Shown here: positions 48,472-60,830 of the stretch, in pieces
Layout of the letters: every line of letters begins with the position of its first letter
Numbering within the stretch: position 1 is the first letter of the stretch
Assembly: GCA_018389105.1 (NCBI GenBank)
Contig: JACATO010001101.1
Location: 310,001 to 374,000 of the forward strand
Source: Nautilus pompilius
Taxonomy: Eukaryota; Mollusca; Cephalopoda; Nautilida; Nautilidae
Direction of reading: 5' to 3'
DNA length: 64,000 nt
Program-made: the position numbers and the translations under genes
Notes under the pieces: generated by a model
The model's input: the letters and a program-made list of their open reading frames with translations, nothing else
Told to the model about the DNA's origin: nothing
The model's database searches: none

Positions 48472-48921
48472 CTGAAGTAAAATCGGTCCATCCAAACACC
48501 GCACGTGTATCTTTTATTTAGAGAATCTCTTGAAATAATTCTGTTTTTTTTTAAATGTAATCATAACAGGCGACTATTTTCACTGCTTAAATGGTCTTGC
48601 TACTGATTTTATCGTGTACGAATTTCCATCATTAAAATAATGTTCTTTAGCCGACGTAGATGCATTTCCACGAACTATTAGTCTCTAATGACCGTGCGGC
48701 ATAGAGGAGCTCTGAATATTCAAAAAAAAAATGTTTATTAAACTTTTAGTACGTTAAAGATGCATTTTTAATGTTAAGCAAACATTTTGGCCACCTTGGC
48801 GTCTATCTAAAACAAACTTGTGATAAATCCACATTTTACTACAAGCAAGAAGTTGATTTGATATGATATTCTAGATATTGCACTTGTGAGTCGGCAATTA
48901 TGGCCGCCAAAGTACGTGCGC

Positions 48922-48954
<33 letters not shown>

Positions 48955-49839
48955 TGTGTGTGTGTGTCTGTATATACTGTAAAAATAAGTAATTTTCATT
49001 TTCACTCCTAGATGTCAGTAATGTGAGGCATGCATGAACGGACTATATACCATCAGTCAACCCTAAAGACGAGTAGTTTTATCCACATAGCAACCCCGGG
49101 TTTTGGTTATCCAGGGGCCAGACTAGCGGCCCGCTACTCTTCCGTACAGAGACTGTCAGGGGCGGACAGCCCGCCCTTTCCAACAACAAAAGAACGTACT
49201 TATCGCTGTTGTGACAGTTGAAGTAATAGTATCCAAATTTGCTTATAGTGTTCTGAGTTTCGCTTACAATCAATACACAAGATGATTCACAGCGTGATCT
49301 GTACCGGCGTTCCCGACAGAGGGCGCCAATATCAATTTGTCGAAGACTCAGCAAAGACTTCAGCTTCCAATGTCGCTCCTTGATTTTTTTTTTCCATACG
49401 CAGTCACCCTAATAAATTGCTATTTGTCCATTCTGTCTGTTTCTGTTTTTGCGTTCGGAGTATCTCGGCCTCGGCCTGGGAGGGTAGGTAGGTAATTAAC
49501 ACTCGATTTGAACTTCCTGGGAATGCAACTAATAAATATTTCCGGGGAGGAGCAGGGAGAGACGTCTCTAGTTTCCTTCGTTACGCCACTGGCTTTAAGA
49601 TTGAAGACTCCGTGTTTCTGGGAGGTTTTGCAGCTCATCCGCAAGCCCATCCTCACTTGTTTTCAAGCAAAAGGGCCGAAGATTCCTGAACCAGGTGAGA
49701 ATAGATTAAACGGCAGGCTAAACAGCAAGGGACCTGCCAAGAGTGTTGGTTGGCACTTCCGGGTTCATGGGGATTCGGGTCGCGCACCTCCGACGTCTGG
49801 CGAAGAATGTAAAGGATGGGCGAAGATGGCACGACTGCA

Positions 49840-50320
49840 GCGACCATCACGTGATTTCACAGCCTTTACTGCGACGGGTGTGGCAGAGTGCGTTGTCTTT
49901 TCTGAAGAGTTGTGAGCGGTCAGCTGAAACTGACCGCAGGACTGGTCGATCAGGTGTCCGTGAAAGGGAGAAAATCAAGCCTACCTGGAATAATCTGCGT
50001 GTTTGGAAACTAACGGCCCACCACCAATGCTTATTTTTTGAGCGCCTGGAGCAAGGATATGCCGCCATAACCTTTACAACCAGAATAATGGTACTACAGC
50101 GAAGACAGGCTCCCCATATAAATCGTTATAGACATGCATTGAGCAGCTACAAGAATGTCAGCGATGTTTGGCAGCAGATTCCTTCGCCAGCAAGGTTTTG
50201 TTTCCATCATGGTGATGCAGAAGTCGTCCAAACATTCTAGGCACTCCCATGAACATCTGCTGTGACCGATTGCGGGTCGCTAATGCAAGTGAAGCGAAAC
50301 CAAACATTTTACCCTCTTGT
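49840..50320 (-). pseudogene. Possible Tc1/mariner-type transposase fragment
   Basis: On the minus strand the frame ending near 49847 reads LFRKDNALCHTRRSKG, close to the Tc1 'FQQDNAPCHTAR' block. Upstream text near 50050-50110 (LYHYSGCKGYGGISL) may be a worn 'GGGSVMVWGGI' region. Stops intervene and no ends were found. Confidence 0.4.
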
Positions 50321-53300
50321 GGAAGCAGATCGTCGCCAGTTACCTGGTCAAAGCAATTATTGTTTGCTTGTTTTTTTATTCCCATGCTCTTGTATTGTCT
50401 TCCAAGAGGGTACGAGGGCGAGAGGCTGCGAGATCTAATCACGTATCTTGGAGCCCAGTTTACTTCACCCGGAGCGGCTGGTTCGGCCGCTGTCGCGGGT
50501 TGACGAAGTCCCAGTGTCGGACGCAGGCAGTGTTAGCCAAATCTGCTCTCAGTCTCGCCACCGTTTACTCTCATTTCTCAACAAAACATGGCGGATAGAG
50601 CAAGTTCCGTCACGTTGGCAAAGATTACGAAATTGTTCTGATTATCTTGAAATCCATCAGTACTTGTCCAATATTTTTGTACATATTTTTAAAAAAAATC
50701 CTTTAAAAAGTAACTTATTGCTGCTTTGGAAAATTTTATATTTTTTTTTAAAAAAAAAACTTCATTTTTATGAGGTACTTTTAATAAATTAATATGCAGG
50801 TACCGAAAGGAAGGTGTCTGCTCGCTTCCGTCTTTGTCATAATTCTTGCCCGATGTTCATTCTCGTCGCTCTTGTCCACCCCTCTTTCCGAAATTGCATG
50901 ATATTCTGAAGGGATCTGCAAAGATCGCGTGTGAGAATTTAGAACAACAGCTGAACGTCACTAATTTGGGTATCTTGCTCCGGCCCCTATAGTAAAAGAG
51001 AGAGAGAATTCTTAAGACCTGGTGTTTCCCTGCATTTGGAGAATTGTCGTCCGTTAGGTTTTACGATATATTTTGTGACCACATTATTGTTTAGATATCC
51101 AATTCAGCTTGCATTTGCGTCGTTGTCTCTTTAAAGATTTTACTCATTCAGCCGAAAATGCAAACAGAAATTCTTTATTATCAGTTTCGTTTGATGATAA
51201 CCGTGAGGTTCTTAGCCCTGTTTGCTTTCCGTCCGAGCAGAGACTAACCAGCGGATATTCTACACCTTCTCTCCGTTAAAAAATGCAAACGGAGTTCCAG
51301 CCTGAAGCGCGAGCGCGCTGGCTTGCAAATCATTTCGTTTTATTTTAATTCAAGTATGTTTAAGTTTTATTCATGCCTACTTTCTCATTACTTGGTTAAA
51401 ATAATATGTGTAGGCGTATTTTTTTTTGCATTCCCGTGTGCAGCCATGCTTCCGTGTCTGCAGACAACCCCTTGTGACTCTGCCTTCCTCGTGTGAGTCA
51501 GTTTCTGGCACCGACCAACCCAGAACTTGGCGGTGAAGGGATCTTTGGCGAGTCAGACTCGTTGCAATATTTGTACAAAAAAAGGTGTTGGTGGGAGAAA
51601 AACAAACAAACAAACAGAGGTGAGATATTAAAGAAAGGTGCGTAAGTGCGTCGAGATGGCTTCAGGTGGGCTGAATATCTAATAATTAAAAGTGGCGAGG
51701 CCGAGGAGTGGTTAGGGTTAATGTTATGACCGTGAGACCCGTAAAAAGGAGAAGCGAAGTGGAATAAAGGGAACTGGTTCCACGTGGCCGTATCGAGCAA
51801 AGAGAGGGGCGATAAACGAGTTCAAAGCAGCAGGGGGCTGGCTGGAAAGACGGTGTTGCTTTTTTAGGAAGCAGGGTTAGTCGTTTCTCGGCAAGATCGC
51901 ATCGTTTCGGAGGGGAGAGGCGACACAAGAGAAGGCTTGGACACGGCTGTCCCCCCGCGATAACGCCTTCCCAGCCGTCGTCAGGAACAGGCCGGTCTCG
52001 GATTAAATGGCTGGCTTCACCTAACGCGGCTTTTAAGTGTTGGTTAACATTCTACTTTTGTCGTTCGTCTTGGTCGGTCGTCCCCTTTTCTTCCGGACCC
52101 TATGGTCGTTTTCCTTTCTTTTAGGGAACTGTCATTTTCAGTTTCCACGCGCCGCATCCCAGACATCGCGTCTTTCGGCTCGTCAACCCTAAAATACCAG
52201 ACCCCCGCATCGATTTTACCGGGGAGGGGTTGTTGTTGTTGTTTGAAGTTCGATTAACCGTCTAAATATTACTCAGAGACAGGCGGCAGTTGGTGGGTGG
52301 GGGAAAGAGAAAGACAATAAAGGGAGATGCGGTTCAAACCTTCGACCTCTCGGGATCTGATCGTCTTTTGATTTAACCGAAACAGCGGCAGAAGAGACGA
52401 AATTCTCGCGTGCGCTGATGCGCTTCCGGGAAGACGGGAAGCAGGTGAAAGAACAATGAAGCACGTTGAAGGTTATCGCTTTTCCCAATTATTAAATAAA
52501 TATAAAAGGAAAAGAGGAAAAATCCTAAATACTGTGAAAATCGATTTGCATCTAGAACCAGAAGGGAATCGGTACGTCAAGCCTTTGGTCGATCTATTCT
52601 ATTTTTAGCTGACTAATTTGATGGCTTTAAACCTCGTATCGATGGCCTGATTGGCGACATCATCGTGCATTTAAGTTGTTTGCTTTTTTATTTAATTAAC
52701 TCTCACTATACGAGAGAAGTCGCATCTGCTTGTTCTTTAAGTACCGACATAGAAACCGGTTTAACCGATCTTTAGCCTCTCTTATATCGAACGTCGTGTG
52801 TGCAAATGGCTCTGGGGGCCTCTTTCCTGAGTGTGCGTAGTGGAAATGGTCCTTTGATTTCCTGTGGCTGCTATTAAAGACTAGTTCTCGCCCGGTGTTT
52901 CGTGTTTCAATAAATATAGGCTCATGGTGTGCTTGCTGGTTTGGCTAAAGAGAAGGATCATGAGAAATTCCCTGTTCCTTAATTGTTTGAAAAAGTCACA
53001 AATTTTGAGGAACTAAAATCAGCTGTCGATGCTATCGAAGTCCGCCTACCGCACTGAACTGTGATATAACAGGATGACGTGGCTGATACGGTTATTGGCT
53101 GCAGTGCTATTTAGCCGAGTATAGTTCAGTTGTTTGGTGAAGATTCGATCGTAAACAACGGCACTAACACAGAAGACCGTAGTTGCGAGCCATTACGATA
53201 AATAACGTGTCCTTATAAATTCCTCGCCACCTATCGACCAAACCGACGGAGAAAGAATTTCTGAATAACTGCTTTCTTATTTGAAGTAAGAGTTTGCTGG

Positions 53301-53509
53301 TTTTGTTGAGAGAAGTGATCAAGGATGGGTTAATTAATTTGATAAATGTAGTTAAGTAGAAATGATACGATGAATTCTAACTTGATAAGTCTAACAAGGA
53401 AATCAATAACGCAAGTAGTCGGGGATGGGTTAACTCGGTAACATTAGCAAAAGAGCATAGACGAGTAGAGGATGGGTTAAGTGGATAGCAGTGAACAAAA
53501 GCTGTGGCA

Positions 53510-53660
53510 GGTGGCCCAGTGCTAGTGTACCATCATCCTTCTGTGTTTGGGGGATAGAGTTCAGTTCCCACTCGACGAACCGTTCGTGGCAGGGTTCCTT
53601 TTATCCGTACCATTCGGCTGGCGCAGCTTTCCTCCCGTCGTAGCTAGACGGGAGAAGTGA
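53510..53660 (+). repeat. tRNA-derived SINE-like copy
   Basis: GTGGCCCAGTGCTAGTGTAC (A-box-like) and GAGTTCAGTTCCCACTC (B-box-like), followed by CGCAGCTTTCCTCCCGTCG. This resembles the tail of the copies at 41.2 and 58.0 kb. Confidence 0.45.
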
Positions 53661-55159
53661 TGGCGGAAACTTTCCATTTCCTGCGGCAATACGCAACCCC
53701 GGCCTGGGATGGCACGCGGAACGTGAGAGAAACGCCATTCCGGAGCGACCCTTCCGTCTTTTTTAAAGCACCCGACAAAGGGAAAGCAGAGCGAGGAATC
53801 GGCTTCGGTTTTTGTCACGCGGTTCGCGCGCGCGAGGCTGAAACCAGACATACTTACTCGTGGGTTTCCATCAGAGATTCTGTCTTTGTTCATCGTCGCT
53901 TTATTCGCTGCTTCTCTTTCGGGTTGGGACTCCTCCAGCTGCTGCATCCTCTGATCCAGTCAGGAACACGCCGAAGCTAAAGCGCACTGGGCCCCGTCAT
54001 TGAAGGGGCTCCAAAAAAAAACTGTTTAAATAATGACAGACTATTATTTGAGTTTTAGAAATCCATTGATAATTTCTTTTATAAATTTACCAAAATTTGG
54101 TCATTTGTGTCTACTAAGATTTTATTATTTGCATTTTGACTCTTGTTAGATATTTAAGAATGCTTCAGAATTAAGATTCCGCAACGATGATGTTTGGACA
54201 ACATTCCAGTATTTTACATGCAGCTTCTCTTTACCATCTGCAGCTCATTCGGTCGGTGAGTTATTGATTTGCCTTTAATCATCCTGTTGGAACAGATGAA
54301 AGGAATCCGAAAGATTTCCAGAAACATAAAACTCTCTTTCTTAATTTTTTTTTTAGAAAAACGGCATCGTTACTTTACTTTAATGGAGGAGCGATGGAAC
54401 ACCAAGGTTATTTCAGAAAAATTGAGCCGCTTTTCTTGCAATCAGATACGACAAATGCATTTTGTGAGCCTGAGGGGGGGTTCCTCGCTCCCAGAGAGAC
54501 GGCCACACCCAACAGCTGGGCACCGTTCGGCGGCCTTCTCTGGGTTAGAACAAAACCCTGGGGGGGGGTTGTAACCCTGTTATAGGCTCGCGATGACGAT
54601 TTTTCACCTCGTTTTGCGGCTGAACTGATTCGTGGTCTGCCAGACTCGTGTTTCTGGCAACAGAGGGCCGATGTATCCCTGTTTTTCCGGTTCATCACAA
54701 CGGATTCTTGACGGCGATAACTGACCGTTGGATGGCGGAACGCAGACAACTCGACGTTAACGCCACCCGGCCACCGGCTAACTCCTCGAAAAGCGAGCAC
54801 CTTGCGTGGTTCTTCTTCGGCCACCGGAAGCCTACCAATTTCCCTCCCCCTAATTGTTGTTCAATTTTATTCAGCTTCTTCATCAGCTGGCGAAGCTGTT
54901 TCTCTTTTCTCCCATCCCCCCTCCACCCGCCGAGTTCGTCCTTGCTTCTCGTCAATGAAGCCATTTTTCTCTGCGTAGGTCGCTTATATCCTTCTCCCTT
55001 CCGAGTGTGATATCACATTCTGAATTCCTTAATCTTACTTGTATGCAATTATATATTCTGAGTTAACCGTAAAGTCCACTTGATAAATAGACAGAGAAAA
55101 GATGTATCCACGAGTAAAGCTAATTCTCTTTACATTAATTAACTATATATCTCTCTCTA

Positions 55160-55236
55160 GTGACGTCATACATCTCTCTGTAATGACGTCATGTCCCCCC
55201 TCTCTCTCTCTCTCTGTCTGTACTGACATCACCTCT
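55160..55236. repeat. CT-rich tract with two TGACGTCA palindromes
   Basis: Perfect TGACGTCA at 55161-55168 and 55184-55191, plus a TGACATCA variant at about 55224, set in CTCTCT runs with TGTAATGA or TGTACTGA leads. It is the same kind of sequence as the array at 60.4-60.8 kb, but shorter and more diverged. Confidence 0.8.
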
Positions 55237-55864
55237 CTACATCTCTCTGCTAAATCTAGGCTATCGAGAGATTCAGAAAAACGATGCTTACCGTTTTACT
55301 TTCACGCGTGAATAACAGTCATTAAGAATTTTTAATTTCACATTCTGATTTAACTAATAACACACAGAAGGACATCAAAACAAAACTAAATAAGTCACTG
55401 TGACGAAAGTTCGGCGTAAGAAAGAGACTTCCAATTACAGTCTCAGCATCGATCACGTGTCTGTAAAAATGGCCGACTGCTAGGGGCGGAGCGAGTGAGT
55501 CTTCACGAAAGACCGCCGCTGGCCGATCTGGATTCGCTGACATTGGATGGCTCGTATATTACTATGGTCGATGATAACACACACACAAAAAACTATTTGA
55601 CTGCCTTTAGAGTTTTCATAATGTTTACAAACAAATGCATACTTTTCGTTGATGAAATATTTCATTTTCTTGAGAGAGCATTTTGTAAAATTTGTTGCTT
55701 AATTAGAAAAATTACTTCATATTCTTTGATATTTCGTTCTAAACTAGTGGAATTAGAAATAAATGGGCTGTTCTTAATTATAAGTAAATCGGGCGCTAAG
55801 GTCTTAAAGGTCTATCTTACAACCGTTTATTGTGGTGTAGGGTTTTAGTTATAAATCTACTGCA

Positions 55865-56130
55865 AAGACACACACACACACATAGATAACAGAGTCAGAT
55901 AGATGGACACAGACAAAAACACACAGGGAGACAGATACACATATATAGACAGACACATACACAGAGTCAGATAGATGGACACAGACAAAAACACACAGGG
56001 AGACAGATACACATATATAGACAGACACACACACACACATAGATAACAGAGTCAGATAAATGGACACAGACAAAAACACACAGGGAGACAGATATACATA
56101 TATAGACAGACACAGACACACACAGAGAGA
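55865..56130. repeat. Tandem repeat of GAGTCAGATAGATGGACACA type
   Basis: Three long copies, with the GAGTCAGATA word at 55892, 55964 and 56049, separated by (CA)n of varying length. Each copy continues ACAAAAACACACAGGGAGAC then AGATACACATATATAGACAG. Copies are almost identical. Confidence 0.9.
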
Positions 56131-56678
56131 GACCAGAAGTGTTTTCTACATTTTTTTGAAGTTATGAAATCCATGAATTAGAAAGTAACTCGTCAGTGGT
56201 TATTGTATCAGTTCCATATTAATTTTGGCCCAAATGGTTTAATAAAAATTAAACATTAGATTAAGTTCATAATTTTGAATATTTCTAACCAGTAAATAGA
56301 TACCAACGTAGAAAACAAAGCCACGAGATTATACTGATTTTCTAAAAGAGAAAAAAAACTTGTCTTTGCCTGAAAAAAGACAGATTCTATTTTTTTTAAA
56401 TTTTATATATGTGAACAAAATTGTTTCCTTCTCTAATGCAGAATAAGCCCAGAAATGGAGGAATAAAGGGCTGTTTCGATGTGAGAACGCATCGAAAACA
56501 AAGCTTTTTCTTTGCGTAATCCTGTCCTGACTTCAGGGCCTGGAGGACATCTGAGGATCGAGCGAAGAACGGGAGGTGCGAAGCATCAGCCTCGAAGACC
56601 AAGTGAGTAGCCTGAGTACGGCTGAGGGGATTCCCGAGCAGGAGTCTGGGTGCGGGCCGGTCGAGCATCATTAGTTAC

Positions 56679-56786
56679 CCACGAAACATCTGTCACAAGT
56701 ACCAGACAGATCGTTAGTAAAGCCTCTCTTCTGTTTAGCTGTGGAATGTAACCCACGCGGGCAAAGAACGGATAGGAACCGCACTG
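56679..56786 (-). CDS. Unrecognised multi-pass membrane protein, exon 3
   Basis: A 36-codon exon, phase 0 at both ends, between a clean CGACTTTCAG acceptor and a TGG|GTAACT donor. It reads QCGSYPFFARVGYIPQLNRR followed by EALLTICLVLVTDVSW, a polar loop and then the start of a hydrophobic segment. Exons 2 and 3 both meet at phase 0, so they splice without frame loss. The exon is too short to be judged alone; support comes from splice quality, phase and hydrophobic pattern. Confidence 0.55.
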
Positions 56787-57959
56787 CTGAAAGTCGCTCA
56801 AACAAAGTCGGATCCCAGCCGAGAGTCGAAGCAGGTCCCTTATTTACCGTAACACGGACTCCCGTCTTCCTAAAAGACAAAGAGGCAACGTAAGTACATT
56901 GGAAACCGAAACATACATGTCAGAAAGACGAGTTCTGGCGTTACATCTTATCGCTGGTGTCACCTGCTTCGTCAGGCATTCTCCCGGCCTGTGAGTAGTC
57001 AGGTCGCCTCCGATATCGGGTTAATTGTCCAGCTGTTTGGACCGATGGTTGAGACCCAAGTTCGGTTTTCTTTTTAGAAGACCTTAAAATTAAAATTATT
57101 CTCTGGACATCGGTGCACCTTTAAGATCTCCGGCTACCGGTTACCGTCCATCGACAGCGTGGCGTTGTGCGCGACTCGAGTGACAATTTCCCCAGTCGTC
57201 CGCGTGGTTACCAGTCCAGAGTTTGTCGAGACAGAAACACGGGAACTTAATGAGTTTAGGAAACTCACGAAACTCACTCACACTGGCGAACGTTGTCAGG
57301 GACGGGGTCGCGAAAGGTCCTCATCGTTTTCTGTTTACGCCTAAACGATCGATCACTCGGCGCGTGCCTTTTTGCTTAATTAATATGAAAATCAATCTTA
57401 GTCAGGTTATCGTTTTTAAAAACCCACGCGGTGGAAGGATTTTAATTAAATTCTTCCGTTTGATATAAACATTTTACGTCGGGACCTGAATACATCGCCC
57501 TGCACTTTATCGCTTCAAGCCGACGTAAATGAGTTAATTTAAGCCTAATTCTATTAACGTAGTCGCCGTTAGAATCCATTTTCGAGAGTCAGTTTGAGTT
57601 AATGTCTGTTGGTGCTTCGGGATAGAAAGGGAACCAGTCAGCGTCACATTTCTAGGTGAGAACACCTCATGGATCCGCGACGGCCGTAAAAATGTGAGGT
57701 CGCTTATACTAGATTAACGCCATTAGTAGTATCGTTGTTACTTCATAGGTGGCAGCACTCTGGCCGTTGAAAGTGGATGGGATCTGTTGTAGACGTTCTG
57801 GCAAAAGAGGCCGTGAGCCCCCTACAAGCCTTCGTGAAGGGTGGATCTTCCAATGAGATTGGTCAGCTATAATACACAGCGGCGGGAATGGGGCCCATGG
57901 AAATGGGAAAGTCCCTTTTCGCGTTTTTCTTCTTTCCTGCTATCTCCATCACCTGCTAT

Positions 57960-58090
57960 ATTTTGTGGGGGCGTCATAGTTGGGCGGTTCCCAGTTCGAA
58001 TCCCGGTCGGGACTGCGTTCGGTTTTCCTTCTCCGCCATCCGGCCGCGTGAGCTTCCTCCCATTTCTGGAAATGAAGATTCCTCCTAATA
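57960..58090 (+). repeat. tRNA-derived SINE-like copy
   Basis: GGGGGCGTCATAGTTGGGCG (A-box-like) and CCCAGTTCGAATCCCGGT (strong B-box), then GCCATCCGGCCGCGTGAGCT and TCCTCCCATTTCT. The body matches the copy at 41.2 kb. Confidence 0.6.
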
Positions 58091-59339
58091 GCGGATTTCC
58101 GGGTTCATACAGCGGGTGGTTTCTGAACGGCTTGGTACCCCAAGAGACGCCCTCAAGACCGTTACGGTCAGCAGGGGCGGAGATTCGATAAGATAGCCGT
58201 AGAATAGCAACGGAAACAGCCTAAGAGCTGGGGTCAGGCTGGAAAAATGAGGTAATCGGAAACCAGCCATTTGTTGGCATTAATCGCCATCCAACAACAG
58301 ACTATACGATGGATTTGATTTCACGAGAGAGGGGGGGCCAGAAAATCTCTAAGCAAGAACGCGAAGAATGGATTAAATCATGAGTTCCTGATATTTCCTG
58401 AAATAAGCCAACATATTAATTAATATTTAGGCTTTGGCCAATGAGTCTCGTAAGAATATTTGCATGGATTACCCACAAATATTTGTTTTCTTCGTATATC
58501 CAGTCGATAATCATTATTTGATCGAGAGTTCGATATTCCAGATTATCGCGAAGGAAGCTGCTGTGGCGTACACGACTTTTCTTTGGTTACGCCGGAAGTA
58601 AAGAGGTTTCCCCTCAATCGCTGCTTATAATTTATTTACTTTATTTACAATTCTACTGCTACACTGTTTATTTTAAGGAGCAGTCTAGCCAATTTGTAAC
58701 GGTTCCCTAATATTTCTAATTGTGGATAGCGGCTCAAGCCAAACATCCACAGCCACTTGTAGTTCTAGCTTCAGACACCCTGGAGAATTTGTGTATCAGT
58801 TCCCTCAGAACCCTTGTTCTGAGAATTTAGATAAGAACTGATATCCAAACTAGATCTGCTTATTGATTAATCATCTTTAGGATATTCCAGATGTCGCTGT
58901 CTAGGGAATCTACGGGGAATTTTTTTGTAATTTCAGTCAGTCATCAATGCACTACTCGCTGTTACCTTTGTAACAACCACTCTCTCCCTTACTGCCGACA
59001 TCTTGTTACACACAGGTGTGCGGAAAGAATCTGAGCTATGAGAAGGAGTGTAGAAAGTCTGTTGCAGTATTCCTCCAGCACTTACCTTCTGTTGGTACCT
59101 GTAATCTAAAATGTTGCTGATGATCGGGTTGAAGTTTAATTGCTATAAGCAGGTTAATTCTTTAATTAAAATGAGCTGATTGGATATGAATTAATGTTTG
59201 TCTCTCGCTCGTGATCAGAGATGGCCATGTGATTGTGAACACAAGGGTGTGTAAGGTCGTTGATAGTGTAGGTGGGGGGGTACTGCCAAGGAATATCTGA
59301 TAAGGCCAGACAGCTCTTCACAATTACCCGGGGGAGACC

Positions 59340-59460
59340 CTATTTATTTTTTATTAGATGTGGGAGAAACAGAAAAGCACAACGTGCGATACGGAAAACC
59401 TAACCGGTCCCGACTGGGATTCAAACCGGCGCCCGCCCAGTCGTGGCCGGTAGTTAGTCT
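59340..59460 (-). repeat. tRNA-derived SINE-like copy
   Basis: On the minus strand GACTAACTACCGGCCACGAC leads to CCGGTTTGAATCCCAGTC, a strong B-box. The body ends in TTTCTCCCACATCTA, the same 15-base word as in the copy at 45.5 kb. Confidence 0.6.
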
Positions 59461-59657
59461 ACTTTTCGATATAAAGGTTCGATGCCACATCGCCATTCTG
59501 GAAAACTGGAAAGATATTTGAGAAAATCTCCAAGAACGTCAGAGGAACTTGTTTATCTCGCCAATCAGCAGTCGGCAAACGCGCCCAAGTGAAGCTCACG
59601 CCAGGTTTTTATCTCCTTGGACACGCGGACATTTTTATATCCTTTCCGAATATTTAC

Positions 59658-59864
59658 CGCGGTTATTTGCTCGGTAAAGGTTTCCTCAAAGCAATAAATA
59701 AGAAGAGCAAAACCGATAATCGAGAACGATGAGAGACCTGCTAAGAGAACTACTCCTCGTGGTTTAATCTGATTTATTTTGTTGCGATATTTGTGCAAAT
59801 GCCTCCGTCTTCTGTAGAAATTCTTGCAAGTTCCGCATTTGGCAGGAAAATCAATAGTAACCAC
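59658..59864 (-). CDS. Unrecognised multi-pass membrane protein, exon 2
   Basis: 69 codons, phase 0 at both ends, from an AAATAACAG acceptor to a GCG|GTAAAT donor. It begins VVTIDFPAKCGTCKNFYRRR, then a basic loop (RHLHKYRNKINQIKPR), then a membrane segment, GVVLLAGLSSFSIIGFALLI. The basic side of the segment would face the cytoplasm by the positive-inside rule. The paired Cys in KCGTC is notable. No family recognised. Confidence 0.55.
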
Positions 59865-60378
59865 CTGTTATTTAAAAATGACCTTAGCGATAGTCTTCGC
59901 TAACTCGTTTGAAATACCTACTCCGTATTATCGGCAAGGAGATGAAGCCGATCTAAATTGCGATGTATGGCTTTGCCATACACCGGCGTCAGACGGGGTC
60001 TCTAACTTCAGCTTATTAAGATGGATCTAGTCTGGGGAAGACGACCCAGTCCGCTGCTCGTTCAACGCTGGCAGACAGATGATAAGAAAAATAGGTGTAT
60101 TCGACATGAGTCTCTAACCGTTCGCTTTGAAGCACGCAAACACGGTAAAATTTCATTCCTTAACCTTTTTCCTTTTTTTTTACTACCACGTGCGATTTAA
60201 TTTCCCATCAGCTGGGCGGCCCCTTCGTGTTTTCCTGTTTCTTTTTTTAAAAGGAGCGGAGTAAATTGAAGACTCGCGTCTTTTGAAGTGGAAGCCGCTC
60301 TTGCGTTAATATTTATCCCGGTAGCGATCGCTCCACGAACCGAGATTGTTTTCAGAAGAAGATCTCGGTTCATCGATT

Positions 60379-60390
60379 GCCTCTCTCTCT

Positions 60391-60440
<50 letters not shown>

Positions 60441-60731
60441 CTCTCTCTCTCTCTCTCTATATCTATCTCTGTATTGACGTCATCTCTCTCTGTACTGACG
60501 TCATCTCTCTCTCTCTCTATCTCTGTATTGACGTCATCTCTCTCTGTACTGACGTCATCTCTCTCTCTCTCTCTATCTCTGTATTGACGTCATCTCTCTC
60601 TGTACTGACATCATCTCTCTCTCTCTCTCTCTCTCTATCTCTGTATTGACGTCATCTCTCTCTGTACTGACATCATCTCTCTCTCTCTCTCTATCTCTGT
60701 ATTGACGTCATCTCTCTCTGTACTGACGTCA

Positions 60732-60762
<31 letters not shown>

Positions 60763-60791
60763 GTATTGACGTCATCTCTCTCTGTATTGAC

Positions 60792-60829
<38 letters not shown>
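60379..60829. repeat. CT-rich minisatellite carrying paired TGACGTCA (CRE-type) palindromes
   Basis: Twelve octamer positions in six pairs. TGACGTCA is perfect at 60475, 60496, 60529, 60550, 60585, 60647, 60703, 60724, 60767 and 60788; TGACATCA occurs at 60606 and 60668. Within every pair the starts are exactly 21 bases apart (linker CTCTCTCTGTA and similar). Between pairs the (CT)n spacer varies, with pair starts 54-64 bases apart. TGACGTCA is the classic cyclic-AMP response element bound by CREB/ATF dimers. The array lies in intron 1 of the unrecognised membrane-protein gene. Regulatory activity is inference only. Confidence 0.9.

Positions 60830-60830
<1 letters not shown>

Larger units (their letters stand above)
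48472..56678 (-). other. Long intron 3 of the unrecognised membrane-protein gene
   Basis: About 8.2 kb. It contains a GA/GT compound microsatellite (48927-48967), a decayed Tc1 fragment, SINE-like copies, two TGACGTCA sites and an ACACAGAC-type tandem repeat, annotated separately. No additional exon fitted between exons 3 and 4, whose phases already agree. Confidence 0.4.

Noticed and set aside
47450..48504. XK-related (XKR) scramblase as identity of the membrane-protein exons
   Set aside because: The spacing of hydrophobic segments was loosely similar, but the family's N-terminal Asp-rich signature and later conserved blocks were not found.
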